NCBI GenBank assembly: GCA_016806145.1
Contig: CP063166.1
Coordinates: 5,084,001 to 5,148,000, forward strand
Origin: Variovorax paradoxus
GTDB taxonomy: Bacteria > Pseudomonadota > Gammaproteobacteria > Burkholderiales > Burkholderiaceae_C
DNA: 64,000 nt
Direction: 5' to 3'
The translations under genes and the position numbers were made by a program. Under the pieces are notes generated by a model that was not told the DNA's origin, ran no database searches, and saw only the letters and a list, made by a program, of their open reading frames with translations. Every line of letters starts with the position of its first letter. The stretch's first letter is position 1. Positions 8,819 through 18,974 of the stretch are shown piece after piece.

Positions 8819-10420
8819 TTACTTGATGTAGACCTCGTCGAGCGGCGACAGCGGCCCCCAGATCGTGGTCGGCACGTTGCCGACCTTCTTGCTGGTGATC
8901 GTGTGATAGGGCACCTGGTTGATGAACTCGATCGGCAGCTCGTCGGTCACGATCTTCTGGAAGGTGGCGTAGTAGGCCTTGCGCTGCGTCGGGTCGGTCA
9001 GCCCCCCCGCGGTGTTGAGCAGTTCGTCGACCTTCGGGTTGGCATAGGACTGGGTGTTGGTCCAGACGATGGGCTTGATGTTGGTCGACAGGTAGGTGCG
9101 GTGCACGCCGATGATCGGATCGCCCCAGTTGAAGACCGCATCCATCGACATGTCGAAGTCGTGCGTGGCCAGGCGCTTGGCCCAGGCCGGGAAGTCGGCC
9201 GAGGCGCGCACCTCCACCGTGATGCCCACCTTCTTGAGCTGGCCGCGCACGTACTCGGCCACGTTCTTCTGCTGGTCGTCGCCGCCGGGCAGGTAGTCGA
9301 TGGTGAGCTTGAAGCGCTCGCCGTTGGCGCCGGCCTTGTAGCCCGCGGCATCGAGCATCTCGCCGGCCTTCTTGAGGTCGAGCGGATTGCGCACCAGGTC
9401 GTTGACCGCGAACGGGCTGCTGGCCACCAGCGGGCCGTCGGACACCGTGGCGAAGCCGCCCATCAGCGCCTTGGTGATGAAGTTCTTGTCGATCGAGTGC
9501 GCGATGGCCTTGCGCACCTGCAGGTCGGACAGCGGCTTCTTCGCGGTGTTGAAGGCCAGCCAGTTGAGCGGGCCGATGCCGTCGTAGCCCTTGGGCGTGA
9601 GCGACACGCGCGGGTCGTTGGCGAAGCGCTTGAGGTCGGTAGGCAGGGTCGCGAAGGGCAGCATCTGGATGTCGCCGCGCTCCACGCCGAGCACCAGGCT
9701 CGCCATGTCGGGCGTGATGCTCACGATGACCTTGTCGAGATAGGGCTTGTTGGGCAGGAAGAACTTGTCGAAGCGCTCCATCACGATGCGCTGCGAGGGC
9801 TTGAACTCGGTGACGCGGAACGGGCCCGAGCCGACCACGTCGGTGCTGTTGCGCGGATGGTTCTTGAGGTCGGTGCCGTCGCCGTAGATGTGCTTGGGCA
9901 GGATCGGGCACAGCGCGGGCGACATCGCGAGCACGATCGCCGGATGCGGCGCGCTCATGCGGATGATGGCGGTGTAGGGATCGGGCGTGTCGACCTTCTC
10001 GACCGGCCCCAGCATGGTGGTGAAGGGATGGTTGGCCTTGATGGCCATGATCGAGAACGCGACGTCGGCCGAGGTGATGGGCTTGCCGTCGTGGAACACG
10101 GCGTTCTTGCGCAGGTTGAGCGTGAGCGACTTCGCGTCGTCGGCGAGCTTCCACGATTCGGCCAGGTAGGGCTGCGGGTTCCACTTGTCGTCGAAGCGCA
10201 GCGGGCTCGCGAAGATCTGCGCCGAGGGCAATGCGGTGGCGATGCCCGACTGCACGGCGCCGTTGAGGTGGCGCGGCGTCTGCGTGCTGCCGATCACCAG
10301 CGTGCCGCCACGCTTGGGTTCTTGCGCCGCGGCGGGCAGGGAGCACAGCGCGAGCGCGGCCAGCGAGGCCGCCGACAACAGGGTGACACGGCGCGTGAAG
10401 CGGGAAAGCGGAAACGGCAT
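8819..10420 (-). CDS. Periplasmic substrate-binding protein, family 5 ABC importer
   Basis: A 533-residue family-5 (SBP_bac_5) receptor. The first 32 residues form a Sec signal peptide ending LPAAAQ. The mature part has LAESWKLADDAKSLTLNLRKN and FHDGKPITSADV, the family signature, and ends in the usual lobe. The ATG at 10420 was chosen because the signal peptide starts there; the frame stays open upstream to 10525 without sense. It is the first gene of the minus-strand importer operon. Its upstream region (10421-10631) holds an inverted repeat and a motif shared with the MocR promoter. Family members bind peptides, opines, nickel or amidated compounds; the downstream amidohydrolase favours an amide or N-acyl ligand (inference). 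Confidence 0.93.
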   Translation of the reverse strand: MPFPLSRFTRRVTLLSAASLAALALCSLPAAAQEPKRGGTLVIGSTQTPRHLNGAVQSGIATALPSAQIFASPLRFDDKWNPQPYLAESWKLADDAKSLTLNLRKNAVFHDGKPITSADVAFSIMAIKANHPFTTMLGPVEKVDTPDPYTAIIRMSAPHPAIVLAMSPALCPILPKHIYGDGTDLKNHPRNSTDVVGSGPFRVTEFKPSQRIVMERFDKFFLPNKPYLDKVIVSITPDMASLVLGVERGDIQMLPFATLPTDLKRFANDPRVSLTPKGYDGIGPLNWLAFNTAKKPLSDLQVRKAIAHSIDKNFITKALMGGFATVSDGPLVASSPFAVNDLVRNPLDLKKAGEMLDAAGYKAGANGERFKLTIDYLPGGDDQQKNVAEYVRGQLKKVGITVEVRASADFPAWAKRLATHDFDMSMDAVFNWGDPIIGVHRTYLSTNIKPIVWTNTQSYANPKVDELLNTAGGLTDPTQRKAYYATFQKIVTDELPIEFINQVPYHTITSKKVGNVPTTIWGPLSPLDEVYIK

Positions 10421-10500
10421 GCGGGACCTCTGGATGGCTACTCGAAGAAGAAGCGGCGCGCGGTGCGGCGCCGACGAGATCGACGATAGGCCCCCGAGCA

Positions 10501-10526
10501 GGTGCCACGAAGAGCCACGTGGCACC
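10501..10526. promoter_or_regulatory. 9-bp inverted repeat upstream of the importer operon
   Basis: GGTGCCACG (10501-10509) and CGTGGCACC (10518-10526) are perfect inverted arms separated by 8 nt. The element lies 81-106 nt upstream of the binding-protein start and behind the FAD oxidase stop, the expected place for a regulator site. No T-run follows on either strand, so a terminator is unlikely. Confidence 0.45.
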
Positions 10527-10533
10527 GATCCGC

Positions 10534-10555
10534 AGGGCCAGACGCTGCGGGTTTG
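10534..10555. promoter_or_regulatory. Motif shared with the MocR/NTF2-like intergenic region (copy 1)
   Basis: The sequence AGGGCCAGACGC followed by TGCGGGTTTG closely matches 12557-12576 (AGGGCCAGATGCCGGGTTTC), differing by a 2-nt gap and two substitutions. Both copies lie in the non-coding gaps of this cluster. It is a candidate binding site for the MocR-type regulator at 12639. Confidence 0.4.
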
Positions 10556-10631
10556 CCCCGTTGTGCGGCGTGGGATGCGCCGTTTGCGGGAAGGCGCACC
10601 GGATGCGGGAGCGCGATGGTGCCGGCGCGCG

Positions 10632-12080
10632 CTACTTCTCGTCCTTGAGCCAGTACCACTTGTAGAGCATGCGCTGGCCCATGCGGCGGAACGGCGCGAA
10701 GGCCTGCGACTCGACCAGGCCCATCACGTTCGGGAAGGGCAGCGGCGAGTCGTAGATCGGCAGCTCGAACACCTCGCGGCCCGCATCGCGGCCCGCGATG
10801 CGCTCGGCCAGGCGCTTGCCGGCCCAGGTCGAGAACGAGACGCCGTTGCCGCCATAGCCCACGGCGTACCAGATCTTCTTCGCGGCATCGGGCTGCGTGA
10901 TGCGCGGCATCATGTCGTGGCTCATGTCGACCCAGCCCCACCACGAGTGGTCGATGCGGATGTTGGCGAGCGGCGGGAACTTGCGCGCGATCGCGTCGGT
11001 GAGCAGCTTCAGGTGCACCGGTGCCTCGGCATCGGCGCCGCTGACCGAGCTGCGGCTGCCGATCTGCAGCCGGTTGCCCTCGAGCAGCCGGTAGTAGAAG
11101 CGCAGCGTGCGCGTGTCGGTGAGGAAGGTCTTGGAGCGGAAGTTGGTGGCCTTGAGCTCGGCCTCGGTGAGCTCGCGCGTGACCACCGAGTTCGAGAGGA
11201 TTGGCATCACGCGGTTCTTCAGCAGCGGGCTCAGCGCCTGGCCCGTGTAGCCGCCGGTGCACACCGCCACGCGGCGCGCGCGCACCGTGCCGCCGGGCGT
11301 GCGCAGGTGGTGCACGCCGTCGATGGTCTGCCAGCCCTGCACCGGGCTCGAGGTGTGGACCTTCACGCCGAGCGCGCGTGCGCGCCGCAGCAGCCCGAAG
11401 GTGAACTTCAGCGGATGGATGCCCACGCCCTCGGCCTCGAACATCGCGCCCACGGTCTCGCGCTCGTCGCAGTAGTCGCTGCGCACCTCCTCGGCGCTCA
11501 TCATGCGCGTGGCATAGCCGAAGGTGTCGCGCATCAGCGCGGCCTCGGCGGCGAGCACCGGCAGCTTCTCGCGGCGGTGCGCGAGGTAGAGATGGCCGCC
11601 GTCGAAGGCATCGCAGTCGATCTGCTTGGTGAGCCCCTTGAAGTTCTCGAAGCCCGCGCGGATCTCGGCGTCGAGCTTCTTCGCGGTATCGAGGCCCCAG
11701 CGCGCGATCCACTGCGAGCGCTTGAGGCGGCCGCTGGCGTTCTGGCCCTGGCCGCCGCTGCGGCTCGAGCAGCCCCAGGCGGCCTGGTTGGCCTCGAGCA
11801 CGGTGGCGCGGATGCCATGCTCCTGCGCGAGATAGAGCGCGGTCGACATGCCGGTGGCGCCCGAGCCCACGATCGCCACGTCGACGTCGATGTCCTGCAC
11901 CAGCGGGCCGTCGTCCTCGGGCGGCGTGCCCGCGCTCGCGACCCACCAGGTGGGCGCGTAGGCGCGGCCGGCACCGGGGTCGGGCGCGAGCAGCGGGTCG
12001 TAGCGCGGGTCGTAGGGCCGCGAGGGCGTGGCGGGCACGGGCTCGGCGGACGCGAAGTGCGTGGCGGTACCGGTCGTCAT
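10632..12080 (-). CDS. FAD-dependent oxidase (DAO/PuuB family)
   Basis: A 482-residue flavoprotein. After about 60 residues comes the Rossmann motif DVAIVGSGATGMSTALYLA, the second FAD-binding region WGCSSRSGGQGQ, and the C-terminal GYGGNGVSFSTWAGKRLAERIAG that closes the FAD site. The architecture is that of the glycine/D-amino acid oxidase family, nearest in style to gamma-glutamylputrescine or sarcosine-type oxidases. It would oxidise a secondary or primary amine and pass electrons to O2. The ATG at 12080 is 8 nt downstream of the NTF2-like stop, so the two form a unit divergent from the MocR regulator. Probably part of the catabolism of the compound taken up by the adjacent importer (inference). 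Confidence 0.85.
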   Translation of the reverse strand: MTTGTATHFASAEPVPATPSRPYDPRYDPLLAPDPGAGRAYAPTWWVASAGTPPEDDGPLVQDIDVDVAIVGSGATGMSTALYLAQEHGIRATVLEANQAAWGCSSRSGGQGQNASGRLKRSQWIARWGLDTAKKLDAEIRAGFENFKGLTKQIDCDAFDGGHLYLAHRREKLPVLAAEAALMRDTFGYATRMMSAEEVRSDYCDERETVGAMFEAEGVGIHPLKFTFGLLRRARALGVKVHTSSPVQGWQTIDGVHHLRTPGGTVRARRVAVCTGGYTGQALSPLLKNRVMPILSNSVVTRELTEAELKATNFRSKTFLTDTRTLRFYYRLLEGNRLQIGSRSSVSGADAEAPVHLKLLTDAIARKFPPLANIRIDHSWWGWVDMSHDMMPRITQPDAAKKIWYAVGYGGNGVSFSTWAGKRLAERIAGRDAGREVFELPIYDSPLPFPNVMGLVESQAFAPFRRMGQRMLYKWYWLKDEK

Positions 12081-12088
12081 GGCCTTGT

Positions 12089-12490
12089 CTACTTGGCCGC
12101 GGGCAGGTTCGGGCGTGCCTTGCGGAACACGTTCTTGAGCTGGATCTTCCCGTCCTTGAAGGTGAAGACGTCGATGCCGTCGGTCTCGATGCGGCTGCCG
12201 TCGGCGGCGGTGCCGGTGAAGGTCCACTGCGAGGTGCCGAAGTCGCCGTGCACGAAATGCACGCCGTCGATCCACTGCGCGTCGGGCACGGCCTGCCAGG
12301 CGGCCGCGAAGGCCTTGCGCACGGCCTCGGTGCCCGTGTGGCGGGTGCCGCAGGCATCGGGGCCGGCGGCGGTCTGGAACACGCAGTCGTCGCTCATGAA
12401 GCTCATCAGCGCATCGATGTCGTGGCGGTTCCAGGCCGCGCTGAAGGCGGCGAGGGTGTCGGTGGTCACGGGCGGGAAGGAAGAGGACAT
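12089..12490 (-). CDS. NTF2-like (SnoaL/DUF4440-type) protein
   Basis: A 133-residue protein with the cone-shaped NTF2-like pattern: AAWNRHDIDALMSFMSDDCVF at the N-terminus, a central helix (GTEAVRKAFAAAWQ), and a C-terminal sheet ending in DVFTFKDGKIQLKNVFRK. Such proteins act as small isomerases or hydrolases or as ligand-binding proteins in the cytosol. It is the promoter-proximal gene of the two-gene unit with the FAD oxidase. A second NTF2-like gene with the same length lies at 34880 beside the other FAD oxidase. The exact reaction is unknown. Confidence 0.8.
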   Translation of the reverse strand: MSSSFPPVTTDTLAAFSAAWNRHDIDALMSFMSDDCVFQTAAGPDACGTRHTGTEAVRKAFAAAWQAVPDAQWIDGVHFVHGDFGTSQWTFTGTAADGSRIETDGIDVFTFKDGKIQLKNVFRKARPNLPAAK

Positions 12491-12556
12491 GGCGCTCGGA
12501 TGAAGTCTTTGGGGAATGGATGGAGCCGAGGGTAGGCAGCGGGCCAGGCGCGCGAT

Positions 12557-12576
12557 AGGGCCAGATGCCGGGTTTC
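12557..12576. promoter_or_regulatory. Motif shared with the importer promoter region (copy 2)
   Basis: AGGGCCAGATGCCGGGTTTC sits in the 148-nt gap between the NTF2-like gene and the divergent MocR gene and repeats the core of 10534-10555. A further partial GAGCCAGAGCGC follows at 12581. MocR regulators often bind paired direct repeats in such divergent promoters. Confidence 0.4.
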
Positions 12577-12638
12577 GACCGAGCCAGAGCGCACCGGCCT
12601 GCGCGCTCGCGAAAGGCCTGCCCTAAACTGCGGCGACC

Positions 12639-14177
12639 ATGGCAAGCCATCCCCGAGCCACCCAGTGGGCGCAGCTCTTCGCGCTGCCCGACCAACCCGC
12701 GCTGCCGCTGCAGGCACGGCTGCGCGCCGCGGTGGTGCAGGCCATCCTCGAGGACCACCTGAGCCCGGGCGCGTCGCTGCCCTCCTCGCGCGAGCTCGCG
12801 GTGCTGCTGGGCCTGAGCCGCAACACCGTGACCTCGGCCTACCTGCAGCTGATCGACGAGGGCTTTCTCGAGGCGCGTCCGCGCAGCGGCGTGTTCGTGG
12901 CGCGCAATGCGCGCCCGCCCGCGGCGGCGCCGGCCCAACCGCTGGTGGGGCGCAGCGGGCAATCGGGCCAGCCGCCCGACTGGTCGCAGCGCGTGCTGCG
13001 CTCGCTGGTGGACCAGCCCACGCTGTCCAAGCCCGAGCGCTGGCGCGACTATCCCTATCCCTTCGTCTACGGCCAGCACGACCCGCTGCTGTTTCCGACC
13101 GAGGACTTCCGCGAGTGCTGCGCGCGCAGCCTGGCGCGCTCGCAGCTGCAGCACTGGACGCCCGACTTCGAGACCGACGACGTGCCCGACCTGATCGAGC
13201 AGATCCGCACGCGCCTGCTGCCCAAGCGCGGCGTGTTCGCGCTCAAGGAGGAGATCATCGTCACGCTCGGCGCGCAGCACGCCTACTACCTGCTGGCCGA
13301 CACGCTGTTCGACACCCACACGCGCGTCGGCCTCGAGGAGCCCGGCCATCCGCATGCGCGCAACAGCTTCTCGCTGCGCCAGCCCAAGTGGGTGGAGGTG
13401 GCGGTCGATGAAGACGGCCTGGTGGTCGATGCCTTGCCCGCGGCCGACTACCTGTTCGTCACGCCCTCGCACCAGAGCCCGACCACCGCCACGCTGAGCC
13501 TGGAGCGCCGCCAGTGGCTGCTGCGCAAGGCCGAGCTGCAGGACTTCGTGATCATCGAGGACGACTACGAAGCCGAGAACCTCTACGAGGGCACGCCGAT
13601 GCCGGCGCTCAAGAGCCTGGACAAGACCGGGCGCGTGATCTACGTGGGCTCGGTATCGAAGAGCCTGTCGCCCGCGCTGCGGCTGGGCTTCATCGTGGCG
13701 CCGCGCGCGCTGATCAAGGAGCTGCGCGCCATCCGCCATGCGATGGTGCGGCATCCGAGCGCCTTCCTGCAGCATGCCTATGCGCTGTTCCTCTCGCTGG
13801 GCCACCACGAGTCGCATGCGCGGCGCGTGAACCACGCGATGCAGGAACGGCTCGCGCTGGCGGCGCAGGCGCTGCGCGATCACCTGCCCGATTTCGAGTT
13901 CAGGCTGCCGCAGGGCGGCGCGTCGCTGTGGGTGCGCGCGCCGGCCTGGGTCGACGCGGGCGAGCTGTCGCTGATGGCGCGCAGCCACGGCGTGCTGATC
14001 GAGGCCGGCGACGTGTTCTTCGCGAAGCCGCCCTATCCGTGTCCGTTCTTCAGGCTGCGGCTGTCGTCGATCCCGGCGGCGCAGATCTCGGCCGGCATCC
14101 GCGCGCTGGGGCTGGCGGTGGAAGAGCTCGCGGCCGCGCGCGGCGAGCGGCGCCCCGCGGGCGGGCGCACGCACTGA
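12639..14177 (+). CDS. MocR-type (GntR-HTH/aminotransferase) PLP-dependent transcriptional regulator
   Basis: A 512-residue fusion. Residues about 18-90 form a GntR winged helix (LPSSRELAVLLGLSRNTVTS). The rest is a fold-type I aminotransferase domain with IIEDDYEAENLYEG and the PLP Schiff-base lysine K341 in VGSVSKSLSPALRLG. These regulators sense an amine or amino acid through PLP and act on neighbouring operons. It is divergent from the NTF2-like/FAD oxidase genes, and the intergenic motif is repeated upstream of the ABC importer, so it probably controls both units (inference). C-terminal residues after the PLP domain are Arg-rich and unremarkable. Confidence 0.92.
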   Translation: MASHPRATQWAQLFALPDQPALPLQARLRAAVVQAILEDHLSPGASLPSSRELAVLLGLSRNTVTSAYLQLIDEGFLEARPRSGVFVARNARPPAAAPAQPLVGRSGQSGQPPDWSQRVLRSLVDQPTLSKPERWRDYPYPFVYGQHDPLLFPTEDFRECCARSLARSQLQHWTPDFETDDVPDLIEQIRTRLLPKRGVFALKEEIIVTLGAQHAYYLLADTLFDTHTRVGLEEPGHPHARNSFSLRQPKWVEVAVDEDGLVVDALPAADYLFVTPSHQSPTTATLSLERRQWLLRKAELQDFVIIEDDYEAENLYEGTPMPALKSLDKTGRVIYVGSVSKSLSPALRLGFIVAPRALIKELRAIRHAMVRHPSAFLQHAYALFLSLGHHESHARRVNHAMQERLALAAQALRDHLPDFEFRLPQGGASLWVRAPAWVDAGELSLMARSHGVLIEAGDVFFAKPPYPCPFFRLRLSSIPAAQISAGIRALGLAVEELAAARGERRPAGGRTH

Positions 14178-14190
14178 CGCAGAGCCCATG

Positions 14191-14214
14191 AAAAAGGCCG
14201 CGACATGCGCGGCC
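14191..14214 (-). terminator. Rho-independent terminator of rhlE
   Basis: Read on the minus strand, GGCCGCG and CGCGGCC form a stem around a short loop, followed by five T. It lies 26 nt after the rhlE stop and also just past the convergent MocR gene. Confidence 0.75.
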
Positions 14215-14240
14215 TCGTTGCTCGGCGATCGGCGAACCGA

Positions 14241-15710
<1,470 letters not shown>

Positions 15711-15727
15711 TGAGCCCGCTATTGTCG

Positions 15728-15750
15728 CACTGCCGCAAAAAACGGCAGTG
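15728..15750. promoter_or_regulatory. Hairpin in the rhlE leader
   Basis: CACTGCCG (15728-15735) and CGGCAGTG (15743-15750) pair perfectly around a 7-nt loop (T-rich on the rhlE strand), 18-40 nt upstream of the rhlE start. There is no T-run after it in the rhlE direction, so a leader RNA structure is more likely than a terminator. Confidence 0.4.
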
Positions 15751-15782
15751 ACCGCGCGATGACAACGCCCGCTTTCGCGGCA

Positions 15783-15803
15783 TTGCTATTTATTCAATAG
15801 CAA
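15783..15803. repeat. Short AT-rich palindrome
   Basis: TTGCTATT and AATAGCAA are perfect 8-bp arms around TATTC, in the 153-nt gap between the metallopeptidase stop and the rhlE start. It may mark the 3' end of the metallopeptidase message, though it lacks GC in the stem. Confidence 0.4.
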
Positions 15804-15863
15804 ACAATGAAGCACTGGCGCGCGATCCAAGACCTCGCGCTGTCAGGCAATAGTGTGCAACCG

Positions 15864-16748
15864 TCAGAGGTTGCGCGCGTTGAAGGTGTCGCAGGCCTGC
15901 ACGCTGCCCGTTTGATAGCCGGTTCCGAACCAGCGCTGGCGCTGCGCGCTGGTGCCGTGGGTGAAGCTGTCGGGCACCACCGCGCGCCCCGCGGAGCGCT
16001 GCAAGGCGTCGTCGCCGATCTTCTGCGCGGCATTCATCGCGGCCTCGATGTCGCCCGGGTCGAGCCACTTCTTCGACTCCTGCGAGTGGTGCGCCCAGAT
16101 GCCCGCGAAGCAGTCGGCCTGCAGCTCGACGCGCACGCTCATCGCGTTGTTCTGGCTCTGGCTCAGACGGCGGCGCATGCCGTCGACCTTGGCCGTGATG
16201 CCGAGCTCGTCCTGCACGTGGTGGCCGACCTCGTGCGCGATCACGTAGGCCTGCGCGAACTCGCCCGGCGCGCCGAGCTGGTTCTTGAGCGTGTCGTAGA
16301 AGCCGAGGTCGATGTAGACCTTCTTGTCGCCCGGGCAGTAGAACGGCCCCATGGCCGATTCGCCGGTGCCGCAGGCCGTGGGCGTGGCGCCGCGGAACAG
16401 CACGAGGCGCGGCGCATGGTAGGTGCCGCCGTTCTTCTGGAAGATGTCGCTCCAGACCACCTCGGTGTTGCGCAGCACGGTGCTGACGAAGGCGGCCTCG
16501 CGGTCGTTGGCCGGCGGCTTGGGCGCCGGGCCCTGTTGCTGCTGCACCGGTGCCGGGCCGCCGCCACCGCTGAGCAGGCTCAACACGGTGAGCGGATTGA
16601 TGCCGAAGACCCAGCCCGCGATCAGCGCGACGGCGATGGTGCCGATGCCGATCCCGCGGCCGCCGATGAAGCCGCCGCCACCACCGCCACCGCCCTCGCC
16701 GCGGCGGTCTTCCACGTTGTCGGATTGCTCGTTGCCTTCCCATCTCAT
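15864..16748 (-). CDS. YpfJ-type neutral zinc metallopeptidase, membrane-anchored
   Basis: A 294-residue protein of the putative neutral zinc metallopeptidase family (YpfJ/KPN_02809). A Gly-rich cytosolic N-terminus (eight consecutive Gly near residues 19-26) precedes one membrane segment (IGIGTIAVALIAGWVFG). The periplasmic domain has the zincin motif HEVGHH with the downstream glutamate in VELQADCFAGIWAHH. The family is widespread; its substrate is unknown. SD AAGGAG lies 6 nt before the ATG at 16748. Confidence 0.92.
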   Translation of the reverse strand: MRWEGNEQSDNVEDRRGEGGGGGGGGFIGGRGIGIGTIAVALIAGWVFGINPLTVLSLLSGGGGPAPVQQQQGPAPKPPANDREAAFVSTVLRNTEVVWSDIFQKNGGTYHAPRLVLFRGATPTACGTGESAMGPFYCPGDKKVYIDLGFYDTLKNQLGAPGEFAQAYVIAHEVGHHVQDELGITAKVDGMRRRLSQSQNNAMSVRVELQADCFAGIWAHHSQESKKWLDPGDIEAAMNAAQKIGDDALQRSAGRAVVPDSFTHGTSAQRQRWFGTGYQTGSVQACDTFNARNL

Positions 16749-16883
16749 CGCATGCTCCTTGCCGGCCTCTTGCTGGGGTTTTGGCCGGTGATCGCCGGAT
16801 GGTAGCGGCCCCGAAGCGCGCCGGGGTAACCGGGCGTCAGCGCAGGCCGCGCGCGTTCGAGGGAGACGCGCTCGACAACGCGA

Positions 16884-17450
<567 letters not shown>

Positions 17451-17522
17451 ATGCGGTCGCTGCTGCGGGGGGAACGGGCGCGAATTGTGGCATGGCCGCC
17501 GGTGCGGCCCGCCCGTCCCGCC

Positions 17523-18809
17523 CTACCCCGCCTGCGAGATCACCGTGCGCTCGACCAGCCGGTCGTCGCCCAGCACGATCAGCGCGAACAGCAGCTCCTC
17601 GAGGCCGTTCGCGCGCGCGGTCTTGCGTTCCAGCAGCGGCGTGGCCTTGGGGTTCAGCACCAGGAAGTCGGCCTCGCAGCCCGGCTGCAGGTTGCCGACC
17701 ACGCCGTCGAGCCCCAGCGCGCGCGCCGCGCCGCCGGTGTGGCGCCACCAGAGCTCCGAAGGCGCGATGCTCAGGCCGGCCTTGGTCTGGCCCTCGCGGC
17801 CCACGTAGTAGGCGGCCATCATGGTGTGGAAGGGGCTGAAGCTGGTGCCGCCGCCGACGTCGCTGGCCAGGCCATAGGGGTGGCCGACCTGGTCGGCCTT
17901 GCCGAAGTCGAAGAAGCCGCTGCCCAGGAACAGGTTGCTGGTCGGGCTCACGGCCGCGGCGGTCTTCGTCTCGCGCAGCAGCGCGCGGTCGGTGTCGTCG
18001 AGGTAGATGCAGTGCGCGTAGACGGCGCGCTCGCGCATCAGGCCGAAGCCGGCGTAGACGTCGAGGTAGGAACGCGCCTGCGGATACAGCTCGCGCACCC
18101 AGGCCACCTCGTCGCGGTTCTCGGCCACGTGCGACTGGATCCAGGTGTCGGCGTACTTCGCGGCCAGCTCGCCGGCGCCGCGCATCTGCGCATCGGTGCT
18201 CGCGGGCGCGAAGCGCGGCGTGATCGCATAGCCGAGCCGGTCGACGCCGTGCCACTTGCGGATCAGCGCCTCGGAATCGATCAGGCTCTGCTCGGTCCGG
18301 TCGCGCACGCCGTCAGGCGAGTTGCGGTCCTGCAGCACCTTGCCGGTGATCATGCGCAGGCCGCGGCGCCGGGCGTCCTCGAAGAAGGCATCGACCGAGG
18401 CCACGTGCGAGGTCGCGAAGGTCAGCGAGGTGGTGACGCCGTTGCGCAGCAGCTCGTCGAGGAAGAAGCCGGCCACTTCCTTCGAATGGGCCGGGTCGGC
18501 GAAGCGGCTCTCGGCCGGGAAGGTGTAGTTCTCGAGCCAGGGCAAGAGGCCCGGCGAGGGCGAACCGATGATGTCGGTCTGCGGGAAATGGATGTGCATG
18601 TCCACGAAGCCCGGCGCGAGGATGCGCCCCGGCAGGTGCGTGGTGTGGACCTCGGGATGGCGCGGTGCCACGGCGGCATGGCTGCCCGCATCGAGCACGC
18701 GCTGGCGGCCGGCGGCATCGGGGCCGACGACCAGCAGGCCGTCTTCGTCGAACTGGGGGAGACCGGCGGCGTCGAAGCGCAGCAGGGAGGCGCGGTAGGC
18801 TTTTTTCAT
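17523..18809 (-). CDS. guaD: Guanine deaminase
   Basis: A 428-residue amidohydrolase converting guanine to xanthine and ammonia. The Zn motif is FVDMHIHFPQ (H72, H74), the family-specific PQTDIIGSP follows it, and further ligands lie in IQSHVAEN and YAHCIYL; the last Asp is in ASDVGGGTSFS. The substrate-loop pattern matches GuaD rather than chlorohydrolases. The ATG at 18809 follows a short purine-poor leader. Its product is the substrate of the xanthine dehydrogenase encoded at 48.8-53.2 kb, linking this gene functionally to the purine island. Confidence 0.95.
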   Translation of the reverse strand: MKKAYRASLLRFDAAGLPQFDEDGLLVVGPDAAGRQRVLDAGSHAAVAPRHPEVHTTHLPGRILAPGFVDMHIHFPQTDIIGSPSPGLLPWLENYTFPAESRFADPAHSKEVAGFFLDELLRNGVTTSLTFATSHVASVDAFFEDARRRGLRMITGKVLQDRNSPDGVRDRTEQSLIDSEALIRKWHGVDRLGYAITPRFAPASTDAQMRGAGELAAKYADTWIQSHVAENRDEVAWVRELYPQARSYLDVYAGFGLMRERAVYAHCIYLDDTDRALLRETKTAAAVSPTSNLFLGSGFFDFGKADQVGHPYGLASDVGGGTSFSPFHTMMAAYYVGREGQTKAGLSIAPSELWWRHTGGAARALGLDGVVGNLQPGCEADFLVLNPKATPLLERKTARANGLEELLFALIVLGDDRLVERTVISQAG

Positions 18810-18974
18810 CGTGGAGGCGGAGCGTAATGCAGCCTCGCGCTGCCGCAATTTCCATGCGCGTATGAGCGCTATATGGCGCGCGGCCTGCGGGTTATCCCGA
18901 GGGCAGGGCCGGAAACGGCAACGCCGGACCGTCGCGGCCCGGCGGGAATCTCAGACGCTCGAGACCTCGGAAGC

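Noticed and set aside
7836..10508. 890-codon minus-strand frame running through permease and receptor
   Set aside because: Only 7836-8810 is coding in this frame; the remainder is an out-of-frame reading of the receptor gene.
16660..16700. GCC/CCG tandem array resembling a simple-sequence repeat
   Set aside because: It encodes the poly-Gly stretch of the metallopeptidase and is explained by coding low complexity.
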